From contig JADJOY010000011.1 of NCBI GenBank assembly GCA_016713535.1, forward strand, positions 1 to 64,000: DNA of 64,000 nt, in the 5' to 3' direction. The notes under the pieces were generated by a model, which searched no databases, was not told the origin of the DNA, and saw only the letters and a program-made list of their open reading frames with translations. The position numbers and the translations under genes were made by a program. Source of the stretch: Deltaproteobacteria bacterium (GTDB lineage: Bacteria > JADJOY01). This document shows, in pieces, positions 36,483-45,109 of this stretch. The number at the start of each line of letters is the position of its first letter. Within the stretch, counting starts at the first letter, position 1.

Positions 36483-36878
36483 GGTCGCCGTGCGCCGAAG
36501 GAGCGGCCGTCCGCGCCGTCCATCGCGAAGAGAAGGGCGCCGCTCGTCGCGACGCCCGGTGGTTCTCGCCGGGAAAAGATCGCCCGGAAGGCTTGTCCGC
36601 GACGCGCTCCAAGGCAAGCGAGCGCGGCCATCGGTGCGGCCTGCGGGGCCTGTCTGACCGACCACGAAGCGGCGCGCCCGGCCGGGCTCCGCACCGCAGC
36701 GACCGTAGCGCGGGGGCTCGTCCCCCGCGGCCGGCTCTGCGGGGGACGAGGCCCCCGCGCTACGAAGGCGATCCGATCCGTGTGCGCTCATCCGGGTGAG
36801 CGTCCGCACACCACGACCCCGCAAGAAAAGGCCGTCGCCGCATTGCGCGCGAGGTGAGCGCAGGCGCATGATCGACCG
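36483..36878. other. Divergent intergenic region with a long hairpin
   Basis: No gene is seen. The region separates ileS (minus) from the FG-GAP protein gene (plus) and carries the long inverted repeat at 36704-36764. Otherwise the sequence is plain GC-rich DNA. Confidence 0.5.
36704..36764. repeat. Near-perfect 25-bp inverted repeat
   Basis: Left arm 36704-36728, 10-base loop, right arm 36739-36764. The arms are complementary over 25 bases apart from one extra G in the right arm. They begin and end with CGTAGCG/CGCTACG, the same words that flank the family C hairpins at 29.6, 57.4 and 60.6 kb, so this is a larger relative of that family. Confidence 0.8.
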
Positions 36879-38609
36879 GTGACGATCCCGCGGTTGTATA
36901 TTTCGCAATCATCTAATCGTTTCTTCTTGCCCGCCGTGGCGGTCGCGCTGCTCGCGCTGGCCGCCGCGCCGGGGTTCGCCCGCGCCGCCACGCCGTGGGC
37001 GCAGTTCGAGGCCGACCACCCCTCCGCGAGCGGTGCTTATGGTGCGTCCGTCGCCATGGAGGGATCGATCCTCGTCGTCGGGCAGATCGAGGACCAGTCG
37101 CCCGGCAGCTTCGTCACGGTCGGTCCAGGGCGCGCGTTCGTCTACGAGTTCCGGGGCGGAAGCTGGCACCAAGAGCAGGTGTTGACCGGCTCGGACGCGG
37201 TGCCGGGCAGCCGCTTCGGGGCCGCGATCGCGCTCCGCGGCGACTGGCTGCTGATCGGTGCGAGCGGGCAGATCCGCGTCGACGGCTCGTCGACGGTCCA
37301 GGGCGCGGTCTACGTCTTCCGCCGCGGGCCGAGCGGCTGGACCGAGGTCCAGAAGCTCGTCGCGGCGGATGGTGAGGTCGGTGACCTGTTCGGGTACGCG
37401 ATCGCCGTCCAGGGAAACGTCGCGGTGGTCGCCGCATTCCTCGAGGACATCGAGTTCATTCCGGTCGTGGTCGACACGGGAGCGGTCTATCTCTTCGAGC
37501 TCGGCGGCAACGTCTGGACGCAGACCCAGCGCCTGCTCACCATCGGCGTCACGACGAACGCGCACTTCGGCGAGACCGTCGCCATCGACGGCGGCACCAT
37601 CCTCGTCGGCGCGCACCTCGCCGACGTGGGCGCGGAGGCCTACGCCGGCGAGGCGTTCGTGTTCGAGCGCAACCCGGACGGGAGCTGGCCCGGGCTGCAG
37701 TCGCAGAACCTCGTGGCGAGCGATGCGGCCAGCGGCGATCGCTTCGGGCAATACGTCGCGATCCAGGGCGACGAGATGATCATCGGCGCGCGCCGCGACG
37801 AGGACCACGGCGTCAACTCGGGCTCCGCGTACGTGTTCCGGCGCGCCGCGCCGGGGAGCCCGTGGGTTCAGACCCAGAAGCTGCTCGCCTCCGACGGCGA
37901 GGCGGGTCAGGTGTTCGGGCATGCGGTGGCGATCCACGACGACCGGATCATGGTCGGCGCGCCGGCCGCGACCGACGCGAACCAGCGGCCCGGCGACGTG
38001 TACGTGTTCGAGCGCGCCTTGCCCGCGAACACGTGGGTCGAGCGGGAGCGGGTCGTGCCCGCCGACGGCGCTGCCGGCGATGGATTCGGCTCGGCGATCG
38101 CCCTTCTCGGCACCACGCTCGCCGTGGGCTCGATGCTCCACGACCATGGCGCGACCGACGCGGGGAAGGTCTACGTGTACTCGCCGGACGATCCCGACCA
38201 CGACGGCGTGCCTGCGCCCTACGACGTCTGCCCGCTCGATCCGGATCCGGCCCAGCTCGACGCCGACGGCGATGGAGTGGGTGACGTGTGTGATGCCTGC
38301 GAGGATCGGGACGGCGACGGCTACGGCTTGCCGCCCGCGCCCGGCTGCGCGGGGTCCGGGCTCGACTGCGACGACGGCGACGCCGCGGTCCACCCCGGCG
38401 CGGTCGAGGTCCCGACCAACGGCGTCGACGAGGACTGCAATCCCGCGACACCGGGTGGCTGCAGCTCCCAGCTCGCCTCGGCGTCGGTCGGTGCCGGCAG
38501 CGGCGGGAGCGGATTCCCTGCCGCCGACCTCGGCGTCTACGCCGCCGCCGCGTTCCTGGTGGTGCGCCGGAAGCGCCGGCCGGCCAGTCGCAGCAGGTGC
38601 GCGGGCTGA
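36879..38609 (+). CDS. FG-GAP propeller surface protein with TSP3 and MopE-like metal-binding motifs and C-terminal anchor
   Basis: Exported protein of 576 residues, probably from GTG 36879. Signal AVAVALLALAAAPGFARA is followed by seven FG-GAP-type blades (SRFGAAIALRGDWLLIGAS, AHFGETVAIDGGTILVGAH, with GAVYVF endings). Then comes calcium-binding thrombospondin type-3 sequence (DADGDGVGDVCDACEDRDGD) and the MopE-like motif GLDCDDGDAAVHPGAVEVPT-NGVDEDCN. The end is ATPGGCSSQLAS, a short hydrophobic stretch (LGVYAAAAFLVV) and RRKRR. This layout is that of a C-terminal sorting signal like MYXO-CTERM. The same ending recurs in the remnant at 53736. The 3' end overlaps the convergent gene at 38537 by 73 bp. 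Confidence 0.83.
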   Translation: MTIPRLYISQSSNRFFLPAVAVALLALAAAPGFARAATPWAQFEADHPSASGAYGASVAMEGSILVVGQIEDQSPGSFVTVGPGRAFVYEFRGGSWHQEQVLTGSDAVPGSRFGAAIALRGDWLLIGASGQIRVDGSSTVQGAVYVFRRGPSGWTEVQKLVAADGEVGDLFGYAIAVQGNVAVVAAFLEDIEFIPVVVDTGAVYLFELGGNVWTQTQRLLTIGVTTNAHFGETVAIDGGTILVGAHLADVGAEAYAGEAFVFERNPDGSWPGLQSQNLVASDAASGDRFGQYVAIQGDEMIIGARRDEDHGVNSGSAYVFRRAAPGSPWVQTQKLLASDGEAGQVFGHAVAIHDDRIMVGAPAATDANQRPGDVYVFERALPANTWVERERVVPADGAAGDGFGSAIALLGTTLAVGSMLHDHGATDAGKVYVYSPDDPDHDGVPAPYDVCPLDPDPAQLDADGDGVGDVCDACEDRDGDGYGLPPAPGCAGSGLDCDDGDAAVHPGAVEVPTNGVDEDCNPATPGGCSSQLASASVGAGSGGSGFPAADLGVYAAAAFLVVRRKRRPASRSRCAG

Positions 38610-39250
38610 CGGGTGAGGGGCAGCTCGCGCGGCGCGGCCGGGAAGGCCTGCGCGCAGTAGTCGAGGAAGCCGACCAGGCTGTAGTGCTCGGGGGCGAGCG
38701 GCGAGCCCGCCTCCTCGGGGGTGGGGTAGTCGAGGCGCTCGGCGCGCGCCACCCAGCCCTGGGCGCCCAGGAACTCGCGGTAGTAGTCGGCGGCGCGCGG
38801 CAGGATCCACGCCACCAGCGCGTTGAGGCGCCGCGCCCGCGGGCTGGTGCCCTCGATCAACTCCTCGGTGCGGGCGCGGAAGCGAGCCAGGCCGTCGGGG
38901 TGCGTCTGGATCACCTGCAGGTCGAAGACCGGCATCCCCTGGTGGTAGGTGAGGTGGAGGTGCTTGCACACCGAGCCGAAGCGCGCGGCGAGCGCGGGTC
39001 CGGTGCGCAGATGATCGAGCCCCACCGCGCCGAGGATCAGCGGCTGGCGCAGCACCGGGTGGCCGAGCGGCGCGCCCACGTAGCGCCGCTCGGCGGTGGC
39101 GTCCGAGCTGAGCACGAACGGCGTCATCTCGATCGTGCCCTGCACGAGCTGCCAGCGGGTGGGCAGCCGCGTGAGCAGCCCGGCGTCGGTGAAGACGCGC
39201 AGGCGGTCGGCGAAGGGCGCGCGCGGGTCGGTCGCGGAGGGGTCGGTCAT
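38537..39250 (-). CDS. Conserved-looking hypothetical protein
   Basis: Cytoplasmic protein of 237 residues from ATG 39250. No family is recognised. It contains CKHLHLTYHQGMPVFDLQVI, AWILPRAADYYREFLG and APEHYSLVGFLDYCAQAFPA, with several conserved-looking aromatic and His residues and no membrane segment. Codon use is like its neighbours. An AT-rich stretch TATAGAAT (about 39312-39319, minus) before the start may be a promoter -10. Its 3' end lies inside the end of the FG-GAP protein gene on the other strand. Confidence 0.6.
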   Translation of the reverse strand: MTDPSATDPRAPFADRLRVFTDAGLLTRLPTRWQLVQGTIEMTPFVLSSDATAERRYVGAPLGHPVLRQPLILGAVGLDHLRTGPALAARFGSVCKHLHLTYHQGMPVFDLQVIQTHPDGLARFRARTEELIEGTSPRARRLNALVAWILPRAADYYREFLGAQGWVARAERLDYPTPEEAGSPLAPEHYSLVGFLDYCAQAFPAAPRELPLTRQPAHLLRLAGRRFRRTTRNAAAA

Positions 39251-39481
39251 CGTCACGCCCGCCGTGGGGTGCGACCGGCCGGGTTGGGCGGTCGCGCGCG
39301 GCGGGCGTGACGATTCTATATGCAACGTCACGATTCGTAGCGACCGGTCTCGGCGTCCCATCGGCTTCGGCGGCGACGAAGCGCCGCCCTCCAGCCCGTT
39401 CGGCGCAAGGGCGATCCAAATCGTGGTGGCCCATTTAGCCAACGAACGCGTCGAGCGCGCGCCCGGTCGGGTGCGCGCCGC

Positions 39482-40048
39482 TCACGTGCGCGCGGCGCCG
39501 AGGCTCGCGCCGATCTGCTCGATGGCGGCGCGCTCGGCGCGCGAGATGGCGCCGAGCCCGAGCAACCCACCCGCGGCGTTCGCGACCGCCTCGGCGTCCT
39601 GGAGCAGTCGCCAACGCTCGTCGGGCGCGATGCCGTGGAGGCGGTACTCGGCGGTGAGGGCGTGCCAGGCCCGCGACCAATCGGGCTCGGGGCGCCGCTC
39701 GAGCCAGCTCTCGAGGAGGTTCTGCGCCGCAGCGCCGGGGACCAGCCCGAGGCCCTTTGCGCCGTCCATGAGCCGCGCGCGCTCCTCGGGCGCCACCGAG
39801 CCGTCCGCCCACGCCACCTCCACGAGGGGGAGCAGGTGGAACGCCGTGGCGTTGTCGACGGTGAGGCCGAGCGAGAGCAGCCTCGGCATCCACTCCGAGT
39901 TGGGGCGGCCGAGCGCCTCCGCGAGGCGACTCGCCGCGAGGGCACGGTCGGCCTCCAAGCGGCGCTCCGCGAGGCGCTCGGAGTCGAGCTGGCGGAAGTG
40001 CTCGTCTTCGAGGTTGCGTGGGCCGTGGGACTGGGCTTTGGGTTCCAT
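39482..40048 (-). CDS. TerB-like protein
   Basis: Small cytoplasmic protein of 188 residues. The segment LLPLVEVAWADGSVAPEERA, with AKGLGL after it, is the TerB/DjlA-N motif of tellurite-resistance-type helical domains. A second, related helical half follows (PDERWRLLQDAEAVANAAGG then AISRAERAAIEQIG). TerB proteins act in metal or membrane stress; no other ter gene is nearby, so the role is open. It starts at ATG 40048, divergent from the acyltransferase gene at 40308. Confidence 0.75.
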   Translation of the reverse strand: MEPKAQSHGPRNLEDEHFRQLDSERLAERRLEADRALAASRLAEALGRPNSEWMPRLLSLGLTVDNATAFHLLPLVEVAWADGSVAPEERARLMDGAKGLGLVPGAAAQNLLESWLERRPEPDWSRAWHALTAEYRLHGIAPDERWRLLQDAEAVANAAGGLLGLGAISRAERAAIEQIGASLGAART

Positions 40049-40307
40049 CGCGGTGCTCCTCCGTGAGCGGTACGAGGTTCGTTCGCTCGTGAACGTAAGG
40101 GCCGGTCGCCGCGCTGAAAAATAGAAACTTCGATGTCGATGGATCGGCTATGCCGATGAGCCTTGCCGGCTCGGTTGCGTTCCGCACGCCACCGCTCGCC
40201 GAGCCATCCGGGTTAGCCTCGCGCGGCTCGTGTGTCGGCGCTCACGGACACGCGGGACGCGATCCAACCACGATCCTGCGCTCGCGGTCACCGGAAGAGC
40301 ACGAACC

Positions 40308-41600
40308 ATGAACACGATCCCGAGCTCGTTCCCCGCCGTGATCTTCGATCGCCTGCTCGACTCGTTCCAGGCGATCGGCGAGATGATGATCCAGCTCGAG
40401 CTCCACCTGCGATCGCGGGTGGACGCGGAGCGGCTCGGGCGTGCCCTCGACCTCGCCTACGACGCCGAGCCCGTGCTCGGCTGCCGCTACGTCGCGGGCG
40501 CCTGGCGCTCGCGCTGGGAGCGGCTCGCGCCGGGCGAGCGGGCGGGGCTGCGCGTGGTGCAAGACCCCGCGGCGTTCGAGGGGTTCAAGCACGAGCCGAT
40601 CCGGAGCGAGCGCGGGCCGCAGCTCCTCGCGTGCCTGTGGCGGCGCGACGGCGGCGATCGCGTGCTGTTCAAGATCGGCCATCGCGTGGGGGACACCGGC
40701 GCGCTCAAGGAGGCGGCCGCGATCGTCGCGGACCTCTACGCCAAGCTCGGCCAGGATCCCGCGCACGTCCCGGCGCCGAACCTGGCAGGCGAGCGGGGAG
40801 TGGGGCAGATCGCGCGCCGTGTGCCCTTCCGGGCGTGGCCGCGGATCTACCTCAACTCGCTCCGCGAGACGCGCTCGAACGGGGTGCCGCTCAGGACGCG
40901 AGCGCTGGTGCTGAGCGGACCCCACGAGCCGTACGCTTATGTCTGCCGGCACCTCGATCGCGAGCACGTCGCGCGAGTGGTGACGTTCGCGCGTGCCCGC
41001 GGCGGCACGATCAACGACGTGGTGATCGCGGCGTTCCTGCGCGCCATCGGGGCGCTCACGCCGCCCGACCCGAAGGCGCGTTTCCGGCTCATGACCACCG
41101 TCGACCTGCGGCGCTGGTACCTGCCGAGCGGGCGCGGCGGCGCGGTTTGCAACCTGAGCGCCTTCGAGTTCCCCAACGTGGGTGTGGACGTCGGCGCCGG
41201 GCTCGCCGAGACGCTGGCTCGCGTGACCGCGTTCTCGCGGGCGCGCAAGGCGAGCTGGATCGGGCTCAACGGGGTTGCCGGCACCTTGCCGGGCTTGATC
41301 TTCCTGCCGCCGGCGTGGCTCAACGCGCTGATGCGCGCGATCTCGCGGTTCACGCTCGGCACGGGGAACGCGCCCAACACCCTCACCAACCTGGGACCGA
41401 TCGAGCCCGAGGCGGTGCGCTTCGACACCGTGCCCGAGCGCGCCTTCTTGCTCGCGCCGCCGATGTACGCGCCGATCCTCGGCGTGGGGCTGAGCGGCTA
41501 CCAGGGCGAGCTCAGCCTCTCGGCCGCCGTGTCGATCGAGAGCGTCGCGACGGTCGAGCGCTTCTTCGAGCCGGTCGTGCGCGAGCTCGACGCCGCCTGA
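40308..41600 (+). CDS. Condensation/WS-DGAT-like acyltransferase
   Basis: Cytoplasmic protein of 430 residues in the superfamily of NRPS condensation domains, PapA and wax-ester/DGAT enzymes. The catalytic H-x3-D is in FKIGHRVGDTGALKEA (about residue 125), a reduced form of H-H-x3-D-G. The second-half motif GGTINDVVIAAFLRAIGAL is typical of WS/DGAT enzymes (N-D-V-x-x-A). The substrate may be an alcohol or lipid acyl acceptor; no carrier domain is attached. ATG 40308 is used. The gene is followed by the 200-bp tandem repeat array. Confidence 0.78.
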   Translation: MNTIPSSFPAVIFDRLLDSFQAIGEMMIQLELHLRSRVDAERLGRALDLAYDAEPVLGCRYVAGAWRSRWERLAPGERAGLRVVQDPAAFEGFKHEPIRSERGPQLLACLWRRDGGDRVLFKIGHRVGDTGALKEAAAIVADLYAKLGQDPAHVPAPNLAGERGVGQIARRVPFRAWPRIYLNSLRETRSNGVPLRTRALVLSGPHEPYAYVCRHLDREHVARVVTFARARGGTINDVVIAAFLRAIGALTPPDPKARFRLMTTVDLRRWYLPSGRGGAVCNLSAFEFPNVGVDVGAGLAETLARVTAFSRARKASWIGLNGVAGTLPGLIFLPPAWLNALMRAISRFTLGTGNAPNTLTNLGPIEPEAVRFDTVPERAFLLAPPMYAPILGVGLSGYQGELSLSAAVSIESVATVERFFEPVVRELDAA

Positions 41601-42528
41601 GATCGCCGTACGCGGCGGTCGCATCCTCGGAGGGCCCGCCTCCGGCGGGCCGGGGCGTCACGTCGGGCACGGACGCGAGCGAGTCGTGCGATCGATCGCT
41701 TCGGCCGCGACGGAGCGCGGCCCTCCAGCCGCTCGATCCCGCTCGGGAGGGGCACGCGTCGCGTGCCCGGCGATACGACGGAGCGCGCGCATCCCCGCAC
41801 GCGTCGATCGCCGTATCGCTCTGGAGGGCCCGCCTCCGGCGGGCCGGGGCTGCGGCCGGTTCAGCCGAGCGCTGCTCGAGGAATCGGGAGGGCTTGCGCC
41901 CTCCCCTACACCCACCGCGGCGGGGTGGAGGTGGGCGATCAGCCCGGAGGGGCACGCGTCGCGTGCCCGGCGATACGGCGGAGCGCGCGCATTCCGGCAC
42001 GCGTCGATCGCTGTATCGCTCTGGAGGGCCCGCCTCCGGCGGGCCGGGGCTGCGGCCGGTTCAGCCGAGCGCTGCTCGAGGAATCGGGAGGGCTTGCGCC
42101 CTCCCCTACACCCACCGCGGCGGGGTGGAGGTGGGCGATCAGCCCGGAGGGGCACGCGTCGCGTGCCCGGCGATACGACGGAGCGCGCGCATCCCCGCAC
42201 GCGTCGATCGCAGTATCGCTCTGGAAGGCCCGCCTCCGGCGGGCCGGGGCTGCGTCCGGTTCAGCCGAGCGCTGCTCGAAAAGTCGGGAGGGCTTGCGCC
42301 CTCCCCTACACCGACCGCGGCGGGGTGGAGGTGGGCGATCAGCCCGGAGGGGCACGCGTCGCGTGCCCGGCGATACGACGAGATCGCCTGCGTCGCCGCA
42401 ACGTCGATTGCTGTACGACCCCGATCGATCCCTGGCGCCCGGCGGAGCGGGCGCGCTCCAGCCGTTCGATCGCGGTGTGGAGGGCCCGCCTCCGGCGGGC
42501 CGGGGCGTCACGTCGGACCGCGGCGCGG
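41601..42528. repeat. Tandem array of 200-bp units built from three hairpins
   Basis: No gene is seen in this 928-bp convergent gap. A unit of exactly 200 bp is repeated: CTGGAGGGCCCGCC begins at 41821 and 42021, and with one change at 42221. Family A hairpins sit at 41745-41776, 41946-41977, 42146-42177 and 42346-42377. Each unit also holds GGCCCGCC-TCC-GGCGGGCC and GGAGGGC-TTGC-GCCCTCC hairpins. Single GGCCCGCC hairpins flank the array at about 41635 and 42483. The copies differ by only a few substitutions and no indels. Confidence 0.9.
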
Positions 42529-44049
42529 TCAGGGATCGAGCACGGCCGCGGTGAGATCGAACATGTGGCTGGGGTCGTCGATGGTGAGCTGGAAGCGTGG
42601 CGCGAAGGTGAGCGTCAGCACGAAGGAGTTGATGCCGCTCGGCTCGGTGTACTGGACCGCGAATCGGTCTTCGTCGAGCCACCGGCCGGTTGCGGCGGGC
42701 CGGTTGCCGGTTGGCCCGGCGTCGCCGAGACGCGGGACGCCGTCGAGACCGATCGGCACGATCCACGCACTGCCGCGGGTCACGAGCTCGAGCGAAGCCT
42801 GCGGGCCGCCGGGGAAGCTGGCCACGACGCTCTCCAGGCCGAACCGATTCGGTTCGAGTGCGTAGCGCCTTCCCGAGCTCGTGCGAGCCGCCTCGGGCGG
42901 CGTCGCCACGGGCCGTGCCGCGGGCGCCGCGCGCGCCGCTTCCAGCGCACGCGCAAGGCGCGCTTCGCCCTCCGGGTCGGCAGGCAGCGCGCGGTCCGAG
43001 CGCAACGCCCGCAGCAGCAACTGCACGACCTCGTCTTCGGGGTAGCCGGCGCCGGTGAGCACCGCGACGAGGTTGCGCGCCGGCCACACGGTGATGTGCT
43101 GGCCGCCGCGCCCGCGGGCCTCGAAGACACCCGCGAAGTCACCGCGCGGCAGCCACCAGCCGTAGCCGTAGTCGTCGTTCGCGGCGCGGGCGTGGGGGCG
43201 CGTGGCCTCGCGCACCCAGCCCTCCGAGACGATCTGCTCTCGCTCCCAGCGCCCGCCGTTCAGGAACAGGAAGCCGAGCTTGAGCAGGTCGTGGGGCGCG
43301 AGGTGCAGGTCGCCCCAGCCGTGGGCCACGCCGCCGGGATCGACCGGCCACTCGAACGCGTCGATGCCGAGCGGTGTGAAGAGCCGCCGGCGCGCGAAGT
43401 CCTGGGTCTTCTCGTGGGTGGCGCGGCTCACGATCGACGACAGCAGGTGCATCCCACCGCTGCAATACGCGAACTCGCGTCCCGGCGACATGCGGTGCGG
43501 GAGCGCGAGGACGTAGCGGTTCCAGTCCGGCTGCTGGATCATCGCGAAGAGCTCGCGCTCGCCGGGCGCGAGGCCGCAGGCGAGCCCGCTCTGCATGCTG
43601 GCCAGGTCGCCGACCCGGATCGCCGCGTCCATCGAGTCCGGCTCGGCCGGGAAGTCGGGGAAGAAGGAGCGGATCGGCTGTTCGACGCTCGCGATCGCGC
43701 CGTCGTCGATCGCCTGGCCGACGAGCGTGGTCGTCACGCTCTTGGTCACAGAGGCGACGTCGTGGAGGCTCGCGCAGTCGTACGGGTAGAAGCACGCGTC
43801 GAGGGCCAGCAGGCCGTTCACCACGATCGACACGCTGTGGACGGCGAGCCCGCGCGCGCGGATCGTCTCGACGGCCTCGGCCAGCGCCGCCGAGTCGAGC
43901 CCCTGGCTCTCGGGGCTCGCCGACCTAAAGCCGGCGGTGGGCCAGTAGCTCGGCGGCGGCACCACCACCGGCACCGGCGCGAACGCGCAGCCGGCGATCG
44001 CCATCGCCGCGACGGCGAGCCAGCCGAGCGCCTGGCGAGACGTTCTCAT
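42529..44049 (-). CDS. Beta-lactamase-family serine hydrolase, lipoprotein
   Basis: Penicillin-binding-protein-like (class C beta-lactamase family) hydrolase of 506 residues. The signal WLAVAAMAIAGC has a lipobox Cys at about residue 21. The catalytic S-x-x-K is in HDVASVTKSVTTTLVGQAI (about residue 105), and the Tyr motif is REFAYCSGGMHLLSS (about residue 188). The third H/K-x-G motif may be RGGQHITVW. Such enzymes are often esterases or peptidases rather than antibiotic-degrading. It starts 13 bp after the barrel gene stop, so the two are co-transcribed. Confidence 0.86.
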   Translation of the reverse strand: MRTSRQALGWLAVAAMAIAGCAFAPVPVVVPPPSYWPTAGFRSASPESQGLDSAALAEAVETIRARGLAVHSVSIVVNGLLALDACFYPYDCASLHDVASVTKSVTTTLVGQAIDDGAIASVEQPIRSFFPDFPAEPDSMDAAIRVGDLASMQSGLACGLAPGERELFAMIQQPDWNRYVLALPHRMSPGREFAYCSGGMHLLSSIVSRATHEKTQDFARRRLFTPLGIDAFEWPVDPGGVAHGWGDLHLAPHDLLKLGFLFLNGGRWEREQIVSEGWVREATRPHARAANDDYGYGWWLPRGDFAGVFEARGRGGQHITVWPARNLVAVLTGAGYPEDEVVQLLLRALRSDRALPADPEGEARLARALEAARAAPAARPVATPPEAARTSSGRRYALEPNRFGLESVVASFPGGPQASLELVTRGSAWIVPIGLDGVPRLGDAGPTGNRPAATGRWLDEDRFAVQYTEPSGINSFVLTLTFAPRFQLTIDDPSHMFDLTAAVLDP

Positions 44050-44062
44050 GGTGGACGGCTCC

Positions 44063-45055
44063 TCAGCGCTGCGCGAACAGTGCGACCTCGAAGCGGTCGG
44101 TCTTGGTGGTGTTCGAACCCGCGACCATCGTCGCGTAGCCGAGCTGGATGCCGAGCCCTTCCCACGCATACCAGAGCTGCCCACCGACGTTCAGGCTCTC
44201 CTGGTCGTTGAGCACCGTGACGCGGTTCGCGGGATCGAGGAAGAGCAGATCCTGGGTGATCGTCGAGGGCGCGGAGCCGTTGCGCAGGCTGTCGATCCCG
44301 GCGACGGGCGCCGCCACGCCGAACCCCCACCGGCTCGTCCCCACCTTTGCTTCCCACTCGATGCGGTCCGAGAACTCGCGCTGCTCGAGATCGGCGAGCG
44401 CGTAGGAGGCACTCAGGTCCACGAACATCCACGACACCAGCGGACCCGACGAGACCGCGGCACCGAGGAGAAGATCGACGGTGCCGTTGCCGAGGGCGAT
44501 CTCGTCGTCGGCGGAGTTGATCGTCTCGAGGCGGAGGGCCTTCACGCCGGTCTCGTAGGTGGGGATGCGCGCGATCGCGCGCACCGACACCGGCAGCGGG
44601 TCGGCGAGGACCTGATACGCGAGCCCGGCGTTCACGTCGGTGAACCCGCTCGAGCTCTGCTCGACCGGGAGCGAGAACCCGAGTGCACCCAGCGCGAAGC
44701 TCTTCTCTATTTCCTTCCACTCGGTGGCGACGATCAGATCGAGGTCGGGCAGCAGGCCGACCTGGGCGTAGATCCCGAAGCTCGTGTCCTGGTAGTCGCC
44801 ATCGCTCGCGAAGGCGCTCGTCACGCTGTCGAGGAACGCCGTCGAGGTGAGGGAGACCTCGTTCCCGGAGCGATCGAAGCCGGAGTCCCCCGCGCTCGCG
44901 GCGTAGTAGGTCTTGAGATAGAGGTGGCCGAGCCCGCCGCGCGCCTCGGCGCCGGCGCGCGCGACCGCGGGGAGGACGACCGAGAGCGCGACGGCGAGCG
45001 CGACGAGGCGGCGTCCCCGCAGGACCGAGGACGGGGCGAGACGATCGATGAGCAT
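44063..45055 (-). CDS. Outer-membrane beta-barrel protein of unknown function
   Basis: Exported protein of 330 residues with signal LVALAVALSVVLPAVARA. The mature chain has alternating strands with aromatic ends (SFGIYAQVGLLPDLDLIVAT, NAGLAYQVLADPLPVSVRA, VDLSASYALADLEQREF). The C-terminus is DRFEVALFAQR; barrels normally end in Phe or Tyr, so the last strand is atypical. It resembles small transporters or phenol-degradation-type barrels in pattern only. It is first in an operon with the serine hydrolase gene. Confidence 0.7.
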   Translation of the reverse strand: MLIDRLAPSSVLRGRRLVALAVALSVVLPAVARAGAEARGGLGHLYLKTYYAASAGDSGFDRSGNEVSLTSTAFLDSVTSAFASDGDYQDTSFGIYAQVGLLPDLDLIVATEWKEIEKSFALGALGFSLPVEQSSSGFTDVNAGLAYQVLADPLPVSVRAIARIPTYETGVKALRLETINSADDEIALGNGTVDLLLGAAVSSGPLVSWMFVDLSASYALADLEQREFSDRIEWEAKVGTSRWGFGVAAPVAGIDSLRNGSAPSTITQDLLFLDPANRVTVLNDQESLNVGGQLWYAWEGLGIQLGYATMVAGSNTTKTDRFEVALFAQR

Positions 45056-45109
45056 GGCGGCGCGAAGCTAAGCGGTGCGCGACGGTTCCGTCGACGACGG
45101 CCGGCCCCG

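Noticed and set aside
41745-42400. CRISPR array
   Set aside because: Units are 200 bp and near-identical throughout, with no short repeats and unique spacers, and there are no cas genes.
40232-42865. Plus-strand open frame of about 870 codons crossing the repeat array
   Set aside because: It is an out-of-frame shadow of the acyltransferase gene continued through the 200-bp repeats; no family motifs.
41686-44211. Plus-strand open frame over the array and the beta-lactamase-family gene
   Set aside because: Antisense to a gene with clear catalytic motifs; the repeated peptide arises only from the tandem DNA repeat.
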